Shown here one piece after another: positions 15,925 to 23,038 of a DNA stretch of 37,548 nucleotides. Origin of the DNA: SZAS-3 sp964386785 (GTDB lineage: Bacteria; Chlamydiota; Chlamydiia; Chlamydiales; JAAKFR01); assembly GCA_964386785.1 (NCBI GenBank), contig CAYLUD010000008.1, forward strand, positions 1 to 37,548, given 5' to 3'. A program made the translations under genes and the position numbers. The stretch's first letter is position 1. The number at the start of each line of letters is the position of its first letter. Below the pieces are notes generated by a model, which worked only from the letters and a program-made list of their open reading frames with translations, searched no databases and was not told where the DNA came from.

Positions 15925-17283
15925 CTATAGCCCGGAAAGTACAGGAAGAGCAGAAGGCCGTTCCTCTCGGGAAATATCTGCGCCTAGACTTTGCAACTTA
16001 TCTGTCAGATAGGAATAGCCTCGCTCCAAGAATGGAACACCATGAATTCTCGTTTCACCTTCTGCTAATAGGCCTGCCATCACATAAGCAAACCCTGCTC
16101 GTAAGTCTGGAATAGAAATCTCACAACCTCGTAGAGGTGTGTGCCCTTTAACAAGGATGCTATGCTGATAGTTATGGTGAGAAAAGCGACACGGATTGCT
16201 CCCCAAACACTCGCGAAAAGCCTCAATGTCTGCCCCCATTCGTTTGAGCATGGTCGTATAACCAAAGCGGTTTTCGTACACGGTTTCATGCACAACAGAA
16301 GTGCCCACAGCCTGGGTTAGCAGGACAACATAGGGCTGTTGCCAGTCTGTCATAAATCCAGGATGCACACCCGTTTCAATGAGCTGACCACCGCGTAAAG
16401 GCCCTTCAGTAAAAAATTCAATTCCATCTGGATGTACAGAAAAGCCTCCCCCCAATTGACGAATCTTATTGAGAAAGGTGATCATATGACTTTGTTGCGC
16501 TTGTTCAATAAAGACTCGACCATGTGTTGCAAGAGCAGCCATAGCAAAAGATGCAGCTTCAATACGATCGGGTAGGATAGTGTGCTCCACTTCATAGGAG
16601 ATCTGATTGCCTTCAATAGATACGGTTCGATCACTATCCAAATGAATGTGCGCACCCATTTTTTGTAAGAATAAAATGAGGTCAATAATTTCTGGCTCGA
16701 TCGCTACATTCCGAATCACAGTATGCCCTTTTGCACGAGTTGCAGCTAAAATGGCATTTTCTGTGGCTCCAATAGAAGGGTAGGGTAGGTCGATAACATT
16801 GCCTCTTAGTCCATGGTGTGCATGCGCAAGATAGGCACCTTCTTTCTTCATTTCACGGAATTCGATGGTGGCCCCTAATTTTTCTAGGGCATGGATGTGA
16901 AAATCAACGGAACGACTCCCGATGGCGTCACCACCTACTGTGGGAATGATAATATCTTCGGATGTGCGGCCCATTAAAGCTCCAATCATCAAAATGGGAA
17001 TCCGATTCGCTCCGCAATAGCGTTGAGGAATATAGGAGGTCTTCAGTTCTTTTGTAGTGATTTCAATGATGCCAGCTTCACGGTCCCAGTTCACTTCAGA
17101 ACCAATTTCTCGGCATAAATTAACTGTAATTTCTACATCGCCGATGTTAGGCACATTATAGAAAGTACATTTCTTATTTGATAACAAAGATGCAACCAGT
17201 AGTTTGGTTGTTGCATTTTTTGCGCCTTGCGCACGAATGCGCCCTTCTAGTTTTCTTCCACCGACAATACGTAAGCTATCCAC
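15925..17283 (-). CDS. murA: UDP-N-acetylglucosamine 1-carboxyvinyltransferase (Asp-type active site)
   Basis: MurA catalyses the first committed step of peptidoglycan precursor synthesis, adding enolpyruvate to UDP-GlcNAc. From the GTG at 17283 the protein has 452 residues and begins VDSLRIVGGRKLEG, like other MurA N-termini. It contains K22-N23 in GAKNATTK, the catalytic loop GGDAIGSR, the VDFHIHALEKLGA block, and PDRIEAASFA later on. The loop has Asp119 where most bacteria have the fosfomycin-binding Cys (GGCAIG), as known for Chlamydia and Mycobacterium. The ORF can be extended to a TTG at 17319, but that TTG is the first part of a -35 box (TTGAAG) and the extra 12 residues are not MurA-like. 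argS and murA are adjacent in C. trachomatis. Confidence 0.95.
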   Translation of the reverse strand: MDSLRIVGGRKLEGRIRAQGAKNATTKLLVASLLSNKKCTFYNVPNIGDVEITVNLCREIGSEVNWDREAGIIEITTKELKTSYIPQRYCGANRIPILMIGALMGRTSEDIIIPTVGGDAIGSRSVDFHIHALEKLGATIEFREMKKEGAYLAHAHHGLRGNVIDLPYPSIGATENAILAATRAKGHTVIRNVAIEPEIIDLILFLQKMGAHIHLDSDRTVSIEGNQISYEVEHTILPDRIEAASFAMAALATHGRVFIEQAQQSHMITFLNKIRQLGGGFSVHPDGIEFFTEGPLRGGQLIETGVHPGFMTDWQQPYVVLLTQAVGTSVVHETVYENRFGYTTMLKRMGADIEAFRECLGSNPCRFSHHNYQHSILVKGHTPLRGCEISIPDLRAGFAYVMAGLLAEGETRIHGVPFLERGYSYLTDKLQSLGADISREERPSALPVLSGL

Positions 17284-17290
17284 AGCGTTT

Positions 17291-17319
17291 TGTATAACAT
17301 GGTATAGAACACTCTTCAA
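17291..17319 (-). promoter_or_regulatory. murA promoter (leaderless type)
   Basis: On the minus strand TTGAAG (17314-17319), a 17-nt spacer and TATACA (17291-17296) end exactly 7 nt before the GTG at 17283. No Shine-Dalgarno precedes the GTG. Confidence 0.55.
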
Positions 17320-17361
17320 CCAACTTTTGCGTCAGACTTCATTTTTTTTAATTAAGATTTA

Positions 17362-17381
17362 ATGAACCTGAGTCGGTTCAT
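17362..17381. repeat. Short inverted repeat between murA and omcA
   Basis: ATGAACC (17362-17368) and GGTTCAT (17375-17381) flank 6 nt. The intergenic region 17284-17590 otherwise holds only the two divergent promoters. It could be an operator, but nothing shows that. Confidence 0.25.
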
Positions 17382-17473
17382 CATAACTCACTCATTCCAT
17401 ACAAGATTGGATGAGTAGTTTGGTATAGATAATCTGCGTTTTAAACCGAAATAAGCATGCTTCCAAAAAAAGT

Positions 17474-17502
17474 TTGATAAATTATTTTTTTCATTTGATA
17501 AT
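17474..17502 (+). promoter_or_regulatory. omcA-omcB promoter
   Basis: TTGATA (17474-17479), a 17-nt spacer and GATAAT (17497-17502) predict a start near 17509 and a leader of about 80 nt. The leader ends with AAGGAG seven bases before the omcA ATG. A second, weaker candidate is TTGGAT (17407) - 17 nt - TAATCT (17430). In Chlamydia this operon is expressed late in development. Confidence 0.55.
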
Positions 17503-17590
17503 GTGAAACATAAGCCCTGTACTGAGTGTGACTAGTGCAGAAGAAGTAACGTAAATGATTGTAAGTTACCAATAATTAAGGAGTTAATTT

Positions 17591-17950
17591 ATGAGTCAAG
17601 TAAAATTAGCATTTTCTGCTCTCTGCGTGATGGGATTACTAGCCCTATCTGGATGTGGTTGTTTTAGCGACTGCTTTGGCGATCCTTGTTCATGGGGCAA
17701 CAAGTGTAATCCATGTAATGCTCCTCGATGTGAGCCTTCTTGTTCGCCTTGCTCACCTACCCCATCTTGTGAGCCTGGATGTCCTGTGTACAAACCACGT
17801 TGTGAGCAACCACGTTGTGAACGTCCATGTGCACCACGTTGTGAGCAACCACGCTGCGAACAGCCTTGCGCACCACGCTGCGAACAACCACGCTGCGAAC
17901 AGCCTTGTGCACCTAAGTGCCCACCAAAATGTGCACCTCGTTGTTCTTAA
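17591..17950 (+). CDS. omcA: Small cysteine-rich outer-membrane lipoprotein (OmcA-like)
   Basis: OmcA is the small lipoprotein of the disulfide-linked chlamydial outer-membrane complex. The 119-residue precursor has a type II signal peptide with lipobox LSGC (Cys22). The mature part has 23 Cys in 98 residues, often as PRC, PCA or EPSC. Residues 69-107 are three copies of a 13-residue unit (PRCEQPRCEQPCA), encoded by a 39-bp tandem repeat. The ATG has a good AAGGAG site. Placement directly before omcB matches Chlamydia (CT444/CT443). Chlamydiaceae OmcA is only about 88 residues, so the repeat extension is unusual. The name rests on lipobox, Cys content and context rather than alignment. Confidence 0.82.
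   Translation: MSQVKLAFSALCVMGLLALSGCGCFSDCFGDPCSWGNKCNPCNAPRCEPSCSPCSPTPSCEPGCPVYKPRCEQPRCERPCAPRCEQPRCEQPCAPRCEQPRCEQPCAPKCPPKCAPRCS
17795..17911 (+). repeat. Three 39-bp tandem repeats in omcA
   Basis: Three in-frame copies encode the 13-residue Cys/Pro/Arg unit. Copies 2 and 3 match at protein level; copy 1 has Arg for one Gln. Silent differences (CGT/CGC, TGT/TGC) show the copies are not brand new. Confidence 0.85.
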
Positions 17951-17982
17951 TGCAAGGGAACGGGGCCAATAGGTAGAAACCC

Positions 17983-18006
17983 GGCTGTCCCAATTTTGGG
18001 ACAGCC
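17983..18006 (+). promoter_or_regulatory. Hairpin between omcA and omcB
   Basis: GGCTGTCCC (17983-17991) pairs perfectly with GGGACAGCC (17998-18006) around a 6-nt loop. No T-run follows, so it is more likely a partial terminator, processing or stability element than a full terminator. It could set the omcA:omcB ratio. Confidence 0.5.
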
Positions 18007-18146
18007 ACTAACTGAGAGAACCGTAGGATGGCAAACAAATCCAACAGTCATGCGCGCCAGAAGGAAAGGCTCTTATCCGTCTCTATTTCTACCCGGTCAC
18101 TTTGCAGTCAGCAATTACAATACAACACAATTAATAGGAGAGACCT

Positions 18147-19826
18147 ATGATTCAACCAATGCGTTTTATGATCACGGGCTTGGCCATGCTGAGTCTGTTT
18201 TCATTAGCAAGTTGTAATCGAAGCTGGTGTGATTGCTTCCTTTCGTTCTGCGAAGCGAAGTCTTGCCACTACGATTCTTGCTCCCAACCTTGTGCCCCAG
18301 ATTATGGTGCACCTCGATCCCAATGTGGAGCGGTAAAAGGCCCTACGTCTTGTAGCGAAGGTCCTAATCCGTTCTTCCCTTGCGATCCTTCAGCATCCCC
18401 ATGCGGCAATGGGTCTTGTGGGACTCAGTTCCCAGAAGAACAGTGTTATGGGCAAATGTATGCCCACAAGACTTGTGATGATTGTATCGTCGAAATCGTC
18501 CAGTGTGCCCCTGAGTTCGCAACAGTAGGATCACCCTATCCTGTTGAGCTTTGGATCACTGCTAAGAAAGAGTGTGCCGACGTGGTCGTGTCTCAAACTC
18601 TGCCTTGTGATTCAGAGTTTATCAAGAGTGATCCTATAGCCACTCCTGATGAGAATAAACATCTACGCTGGTCATTCCCTCACATGGTAGCTGGGGAAAC
18701 TCAGAAAATTACCGTTTGGGTAAAACCTATGAAAGAAGGCTGCTGCTTAACAGCTGCTACCGTCTGCGCTTGCCCTCAGCTATGTGCATACACTCGCTGC
18801 GGACAACCCGTTGTGTGTATCAAGAAGTGGGGACCAGAGACAGCTTGCCTCTATTGTCCTGTATCCTATTGCATCGAAGTCTGTAACTCAGGTTCTGCTA
18901 CTGCCTATGATGTTGTAGTACAAGATGTCGTACCTGAAGGATTAACTCACTCTAGCGGGTTGAACTGCTTAACTTATCAACTTGGCACACTATGCCCAGG
19001 GGATAAAAAACAGTTTACAGTCGATTTCTGTGCAAATAAGAGAGGCTGTGTCACCAATACTGCAACAGTCAGTTTCTGTGGTGGACCTAAGTGTTCTGCT
19101 GAAGCTACCACACTGATCAATGAGCCTTGTGTGAAGGTTTCGAAGACAGGAGCCGATTGGGCTTATATCTGTAAGGTTGTAGACTACACAATCACTGTCA
19201 CCAACCCAGGGGATCTCATCCTCCGCAATGTGATCGTTGATGATGTGTCTCCAATTGGTACTACAGTAGTTGAAGCTCCTGGAGCTGAAATTTGCTGTAA
19301 CCGTGCCATCTGGTGTATCCCACAACTATGCCCAGGAGAAACTAAGACATTTACTGTTTCTCTTCGTTCGCAAGTTGCAGGATGCCTCACAAATAAGGTA
19401 ACAGTCACAACTCACTCTGATTGTGGAGAGTGCACTTCTTGTGCTGAAGCCTCAACATGCTGGAAAGGAATTGCTGCGACCCATATGTGTATGGTCGATA
19501 CAGTAGATCCTATCTGCATCGGAGATACAACAGTCTATCGTGTCTGTGTCACAAACCGTGGAACAGCTGATGACCATCATGTCAAACTCGTAATCAAGTT
19601 TACTGATGAATTGAAGCCTCAAAGCTTCAATGGACCTAGTGCAGGTCGCATCGTAGGCAATACTGTCGAGTTTGATGCAGTCGACGTATTGGGAGTCAAA
19701 CAATCTGTAGAGTACAGTGTCACCGTCAAAGGGATCTCTCCTGGAGACGCTCGTGGTGAAGCAGTGCTCACATCAGAGATGTTAGCTAACCCAGTTACAG
19801 ATGTGGAAAGCACCCACGTCTACTAA
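18147..19826 (+). CDS. omcB: Large cysteine-rich outer-membrane complex protein OmcB
   Basis: OmcB is the large Cys-rich protein that cross-links the envelope of chlamydial elementary bodies. The 559-residue protein matches chlamydial OmcB through most of its length: YATVGSPYP-like FATVGSPYPVELW, ITVWVKPMKEGCCLTAATV, CAYTRCGQPVVCIKKWGPE, repeated DUF11-type beta domains with TNPGDLILRNVIVDD, CTSCAEASTCWKGIAATHMC, and the end GDARGEAVLTSEML...ESTHVY. The start ATG has GGAGA upstream. The signal sequence ends in a lipobox-like LASC (Cys23), so this OmcB may be lipidated. The ~75 residues after it are Cys-rich instead of the Lys-rich heparin-binding stretch of C. trachomatis OmcB. Confidence 0.95.
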   Translation: MIQPMRFMITGLAMLSLFSLASCNRSWCDCFLSFCEAKSCHYDSCSQPCAPDYGAPRSQCGAVKGPTSCSEGPNPFFPCDPSASPCGNGSCGTQFPEEQCYGQMYAHKTCDDCIVEIVQCAPEFATVGSPYPVELWITAKKECADVVVSQTLPCDSEFIKSDPIATPDENKHLRWSFPHMVAGETQKITVWVKPMKEGCCLTAATVCACPQLCAYTRCGQPVVCIKKWGPETACLYCPVSYCIEVCNSGSATAYDVVVQDVVPEGLTHSSGLNCLTYQLGTLCPGDKKQFTVDFCANKRGCVTNTATVSFCGGPKCSAEATTLINEPCVKVSKTGADWAYICKVVDYTITVTNPGDLILRNVIVDDVSPIGTTVVEAPGAEICCNRAIWCIPQLCPGETKTFTVSLRSQVAGCLTNKVTVTTHSDCGECTSCAEASTCWKGIAATHMCMVDTVDPICIGDTTVYRVCVTNRGTADDHHVKLVIKFTDELKPQSFNGPSAGRIVGNTVEFDAVDVLGVKQSVEYSVTVKGISPGDARGEAVLTSEMLANPVTDVESTHVY

Positions 19827-19848
19827 ACGTTGATTTCGGTCAGCGATC

Positions 19849-19890
19849 TAAACCCCGCCCCTCTTTGAGGGGGGCGGGGTTTTTGTTTTT
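19849..19890 (+). terminator. Rho-independent terminator of omcAB
   Basis: A very stable GC-rich hairpin, AAACCCCGCCCCTC with GAGGGGGGCGGGGTTT, is followed by TTTTTGTTTTT. It lies 23 bp after the omcB stop. Confidence 0.92.
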
Positions 19891-19906
19891 CAGACAGTAT
19901 TGAAAG

Positions 19907-19935
19907 TTGTCATCTTTGTAGGTATTTGGTACTAT
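19907..19935 (+). promoter_or_regulatory. ispF promoter (leaderless type)
   Basis: TTGTCA (19907-19912), a 17-nt spacer and TACTAT (19930-19935) end 6 nt before the ATG at 19942, so the predicted start site is the A of the ATG. It directly follows the omcB terminator. Confidence 0.55.
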
Positions 19936-19941
19936 CTCTTT

Positions 19942-20448
19942 ATGCGTGTACGTGTAGGAATTGGTCAGGATAGCCATCGTTTTGTCGCGCCAGACTCCAC
20001 GAAGCCGTGTCTCTTGGGAGGCCTTCTGTTTGATGAAGAATTAGGATTGAAGGCTAACTCGGATGGAGATGTCGTCTTACATGCTATTTGCAATGCTATT
20101 TCTTCTGTAACTGGTGTGATCATCCTAGGTAAGATTGCCGATGAGTTGCTCCAGAAGTCGGGTATTACAGACAGTAGTCTATATCTGAATGAGGCGCTTG
20201 CAACTCTGGGGAATCAAGAAATTTCACACGTTTCTATTTCTATCGAAGCAGATCGACCTAAAATCCTTCCTCATATTGAGAAAATGAGAACACATATTGC
20301 GCAACTCATGGGTTTGGAGTATTCTCAGGTCGGCATTACTGCTACGTCAGGTGAGCAGCTCACAGCTTGTGGCTGCGGAGAAGGGATTCAAGTGTTCGCG
20401 GCAGTCACAACAGTAGAATGGCCTTGTTGCGTAAATGGGCGTGGATAA
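19942..20448 (+). CDS. ispF: 2-C-methyl-D-erythritol 2,4-cyclodiphosphate synthase
   Basis: IspF forms the cyclodiphosphate in the MEP isoprenoid pathway, supplying precursors for UppS. The 168-residue protein from the ATG at 19942 has the metal ligands D10 and H12 (VGIGQDSHRF) and H47 (SDGDVVLHAICNA), and ends with ITATSGEQLTACGCGEGIQ. The IGQDSHRF/HAICNA forms are those of Chlamydia. The usual D and GDIG of the DALLGA...GDIG region are replaced, also as in Chlamydia. The ORF is open to a TTG at 19900, but those 14 residues overlap the -35 box. The last residues (after VTTVE) and the stop codon are encoded within an IS terminal repeat that starts at 20420. Confidence 0.92.
   Translation: MRVRVGIGQDSHRFVAPDSTKPCLLGGLLFDEELGLKANSDGDVVLHAICNAISSVTGVIILGKIADELLQKSGITDSSLYLNEALATLGNQEISHVSISIEADRPKILPHIEKMRTHIAQLMGLEYSQVGITATSGEQLTACGCGEGIQVFAAVTTVEWPCCVNGRG
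20420..20437 (+). repeat. Left terminal repeat of a decayed IS903-like element
   Basis: GGCCTTGTTGCGTAAATG matches the recalled IS903 end GGCTTTGTTGAATAAATC at most positions and shares CTTGTTGCGTAAAT with the solo end at 12855. It begins inside the ispF coding region. No matching right end (ATTTACGCAACAAG) was found up to 21106. Confidence 0.6.
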
Positions 20449-20537
20449 GGTTTTTTCTTGTCCTTAGAAAATGGGCTCCATAAATTTTTTTTTACCGCAC
20501 AAAAAATGGGATCAATCTGACCAATCAGACAGAGAAA

Positions 20538-20826
20538 AAGTATCGTATCTGCAACTGGCCAGAGTATAACAAAGCGTTGGTCAATCGGGTAAGCCTTACC
20601 GTCTGGTTTTCCAATGAATCTTTAGAGAAGTGGGGGTGCTGCACCTAGCCAAAGTCGAGGCAGACCTGGGGTGTACTCAGACGAGGCCATTCTTTGCGCC
20701 TGAATGATCAAAGCCGTCTACAAGCTTCCCTTCCGAGCATTACGAGATTTCATGCTTTCGATGATGGGTTTGCTTGGTCTCTGTCTTAAAGTGCCTTGCT
20801 ACACTAGAATCTCCAGAAGAGGCTGA
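20538..20826 (+). pseudogene. IS5-family (IS903-group) transposase remnant
   Basis: Frame 1 of the remnant reads KYRICNWPEYNKALVNR, then VSLTVWFSNESLEKWGCCT and a stop, corresponding to the conserved start of IS903-type transposases (Y-x-x-NWPEYN-x-ALVNRGSLTLWF). After a frameshift near 20645-20660 a second frame reads RGRPGVYSDEAILCA, stop, MIKAVYKLPFRALRDF, and then LSMMGLLGLCLKVPCYTRISRR, matching the next conserved block. At least one frameshift and two stops make it dead; the catalytic DDE part is not recognisable. It sits about 120 bp after the left terminal repeat. Confidence 0.8.
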
Positions 20827-21106
20827 GAGCTAGCGCAAGAGATCAAGCGATAAAGCCCAGTAGAATAGCAGAGACTATTTCCATCTGAAAATCCTCGCAG
20901 TACAGATCATCCTATCTATCCTATCGTTTGGTATGGATACATCTTTTTACCTACTGCATGCACGAATGTGCCCAGGATCCTTTTTCTTTTTTGCATATCC
21001 CATGTAGATTCTCGAAACAGTGGAACATGGATTTTTTTTTTGAAATAAAATGCCGTTAGATTTATCTGTTCTTTAAATAGATGGAAAAGTAATCAGCGGT
21101 CTGAGG
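20827..21106. other. Gene-free stretch after the transposase remnant
   Basis: No gene or RNA is recognised. A weak promoter candidate, TTGAAA (21040-21045) - 17 nt - TATCTG (21063-21068), lies upstream of the F-box gene. The rest is probably decayed IS sequence. Confidence 0.4.
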
Positions 21107-21160
21107 GTGCAGGTATATACGAGCGCAGCACACGAGATTTCCCTGCCTGAAGAGAGTTTT

Positions 21161-23038
21161 ATGGCAGACGGGGCATCGATCTTAAACCAATTGCCTTACG
21201 AACTTATCAAGAAACTGAGTGAGTATTTGGATCGGAAAGCGACTATTGGTCTATGTCTTTGTTCAAAAAAAATTAGTAAGGCGCTTCAAGAAATAGAGCG
21301 CAGCAGGGTTGTATGCGACTTAGTCAAAATACAGAGCATGTACATTTCTTTTGGGCTTCCTGTTCCTCCATCTATCTTGATGTGCCTACAAAAACTCAAC
21401 ACACAAAACAGCCCATGGGGTAGCTCGGATTGGTTACGATGTCAAAGAATAGTTAGGAATACACTCAGTAATCTCTCACGTTATCATGTAAAAAAAGCAT
21501 GGTTGGAAGTGCATCTATCATCTTTTTTGTTGCAACATCAGATCACATGTATTTGGATACGTGAGAACTCTATGAATGATCAGGAGTTAGCACAAACGAT
21601 TCGTTACCTAATGGATGTGCGGCTAGTTGATCTCGTTTTACCTCTTCTCATGAGCATCGTGAGCGACGAAGTTGCGCAACCTCTCTTGTGCTCTTGGATA
21701 CGAGCTTTATTATTACAAGAGTCGGTAGAAACAATTTTAATAAGAATAGATAACGCATTATGTCAACAATGGGCTCTACCTCTCGCATCTCATCAGTTTT
21801 TCAAGCTGAAATGGTACGAAACAGTACAACATATTGTGCTAGATCAGGATTCGTCTATGGGAATAGATCAAAAAATCTTGACCCAGGAAACCATTGAGGC
21901 AGCTCAAGCGATGGACCGACCTAAGATACGCTTGCAGTTTCTAGCTGCACAAGCAGAAAGCGTATTGGGATGGCGCGATCTCATGTATTTGGATGATAAT
22001 AAGTTGTTGGAAGTATTGCACCATCTTACTGGAACGAATCAGTTCCATTTAGTCCCCCCTATTCTAATCCATATTATTAATGATGAGATATTGAAACAAG
22101 GATTGCATATCTGGATAAAAACTCTATTACTAACAGCTTCAGTAGAAGCTGTTCTGAAGAGAATAGACCATGCGTGGGGTCGCCAATTCTTTGCACATCC
22201 ATCAGTACGTATTTTTTTTAAAAAAAAGTGCTATCAAGCTGTGGCGTACGTTTTATTAGATCAACATCGGTATGGGGAGATTGGTGAAAGTGCACTCGTT
22301 GAAGAAGCAACAGAGGAAGCTCTCTTGGTGGATCAAGCGGGTGATCTGCTACAACAGCTTGCGCTCGGGCTTGTAGAGCATAGTTTGGAGGCACTCGCCA
22401 TTCTTGTCGTACCATGGATACAAAATACAGAAAAGCAGAATATGGCTATAGAATCTTGCGTCCGATCTGTGATCAATAAGAATCATTATGAATCCATTGC
22501 TACACTCTTACACGCCATCTCCCACTATCGATCGATATGCGAGAGATGTGGGGTCTCTCTGATCTCTGTTTTATGCAAAAACAAACAATATGAGGAAGCC
22601 TTAAAGGTGCTCGATAGCATCATGAGTATGGGAGGGGATCATTACCGTACGATCTTGCTTGAGGAGAGGTATATAACCATTATCCAACAACTACTTGCTG
22701 AAAAACAATTCTCCTCTGTGGAGTCTTTTCTAGAAAAATCGTCTGCTATCCCTGAAAAAAGCTGTATTACCGAGAAAGTAGCGATCTGCTTGAGTGAATG
22801 TTTAGCGGAAGACCAACAGTATCATAAGGCTATTTCTATCCTGGATCAGTATAGGATCTCCAATCCGATATGCATAAAGATCAAGATGGTGCGGACGCTA
22901 GTCCAAAATAAAGAATTTGCGCTCGCAACGCGCTTAGCATGCCAGCTTGATCATCAGGATTGTCAGATCATGCAAGCATATATTGACTCGCAGAAGCGGT
23001 TGAGTGAATCGACACATTACGACATCAGAGCTCGATAG
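21161..23038 (+). CDS. F-box-like protein with internal helical repeats
   Basis: Residues about 8-48 (LNQLPYELIKKLSEYLDRKA, then LCLCSKKISKAL) fit the eukaryotic F-box pattern LPxEL..I..YLD...L..CSK. F-box proteins recruit targets to SCF ubiquitin ligases; in bacteria they are usually effectors acting in the host cell, which is inference here. The rest of the 625-residue protein is helical. Two related ~85-residue units occur at about 146-230 and 285-370; compare SDEVAQPLLCSWIRALLL with NDEILKQGLHIWIKTLLL, and ESVETILIRIDNA with ASVEAVLKRIDHA. TPR-like helices follow. There is no signal peptide. The ATG at 21161 (AGAGAG upstream) is preferred; a GTG at 21107 is possible. Its 3' end overlaps the convergent glycosyltransferase by 22 bp. 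Confidence 0.7.
   Translation: MADGASILNQLPYELIKKLSEYLDRKATIGLCLCSKKISKALQEIERSRVVCDLVKIQSMYISFGLPVPPSILMCLQKLNTQNSPWGSSDWLRCQRIVRNTLSNLSRYHVKKAWLEVHLSSFLLQHQITCIWIRENSMNDQELAQTIRYLMDVRLVDLVLPLLMSIVSDEVAQPLLCSWIRALLLQESVETILIRIDNALCQQWALPLASHQFFKLKWYETVQHIVLDQDSSMGIDQKILTQETIEAAQAMDRPKIRLQFLAAQAESVLGWRDLMYLDDNKLLEVLHHLTGTNQFHLVPPILIHIINDEILKQGLHIWIKTLLLTASVEAVLKRIDHAWGRQFFAHPSVRIFFKKKCYQAVAYVLLDQHRYGEIGESALVEEATEEALLVDQAGDLLQQLALGLVEHSLEALAILVVPWIQNTEKQNMAIESCVRSVINKNHYESIATLLHAISHYRSICERCGVSLISVLCKNKQYEEALKVLDSIMSMGGDHYRTILLEERYITIIQQLLAEKQFSSVESFLEKSSAIPEKSCITEKVAICLSECLAEDQQYHKAISILDQYRISNPICIKIKMVRTLVQNKEFALATRLACQLDHQDCQIMQAYIDSQKRLSESTHYDIRAR

Noticed and set aside
17655..17972. Open frame overlapping omcA in another phase (His/Val/Asn-rich)
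   Set aside because: A by-product of the Cys-codon-rich repeat; omcA has the lipobox, ribosome-binding site and promoter.
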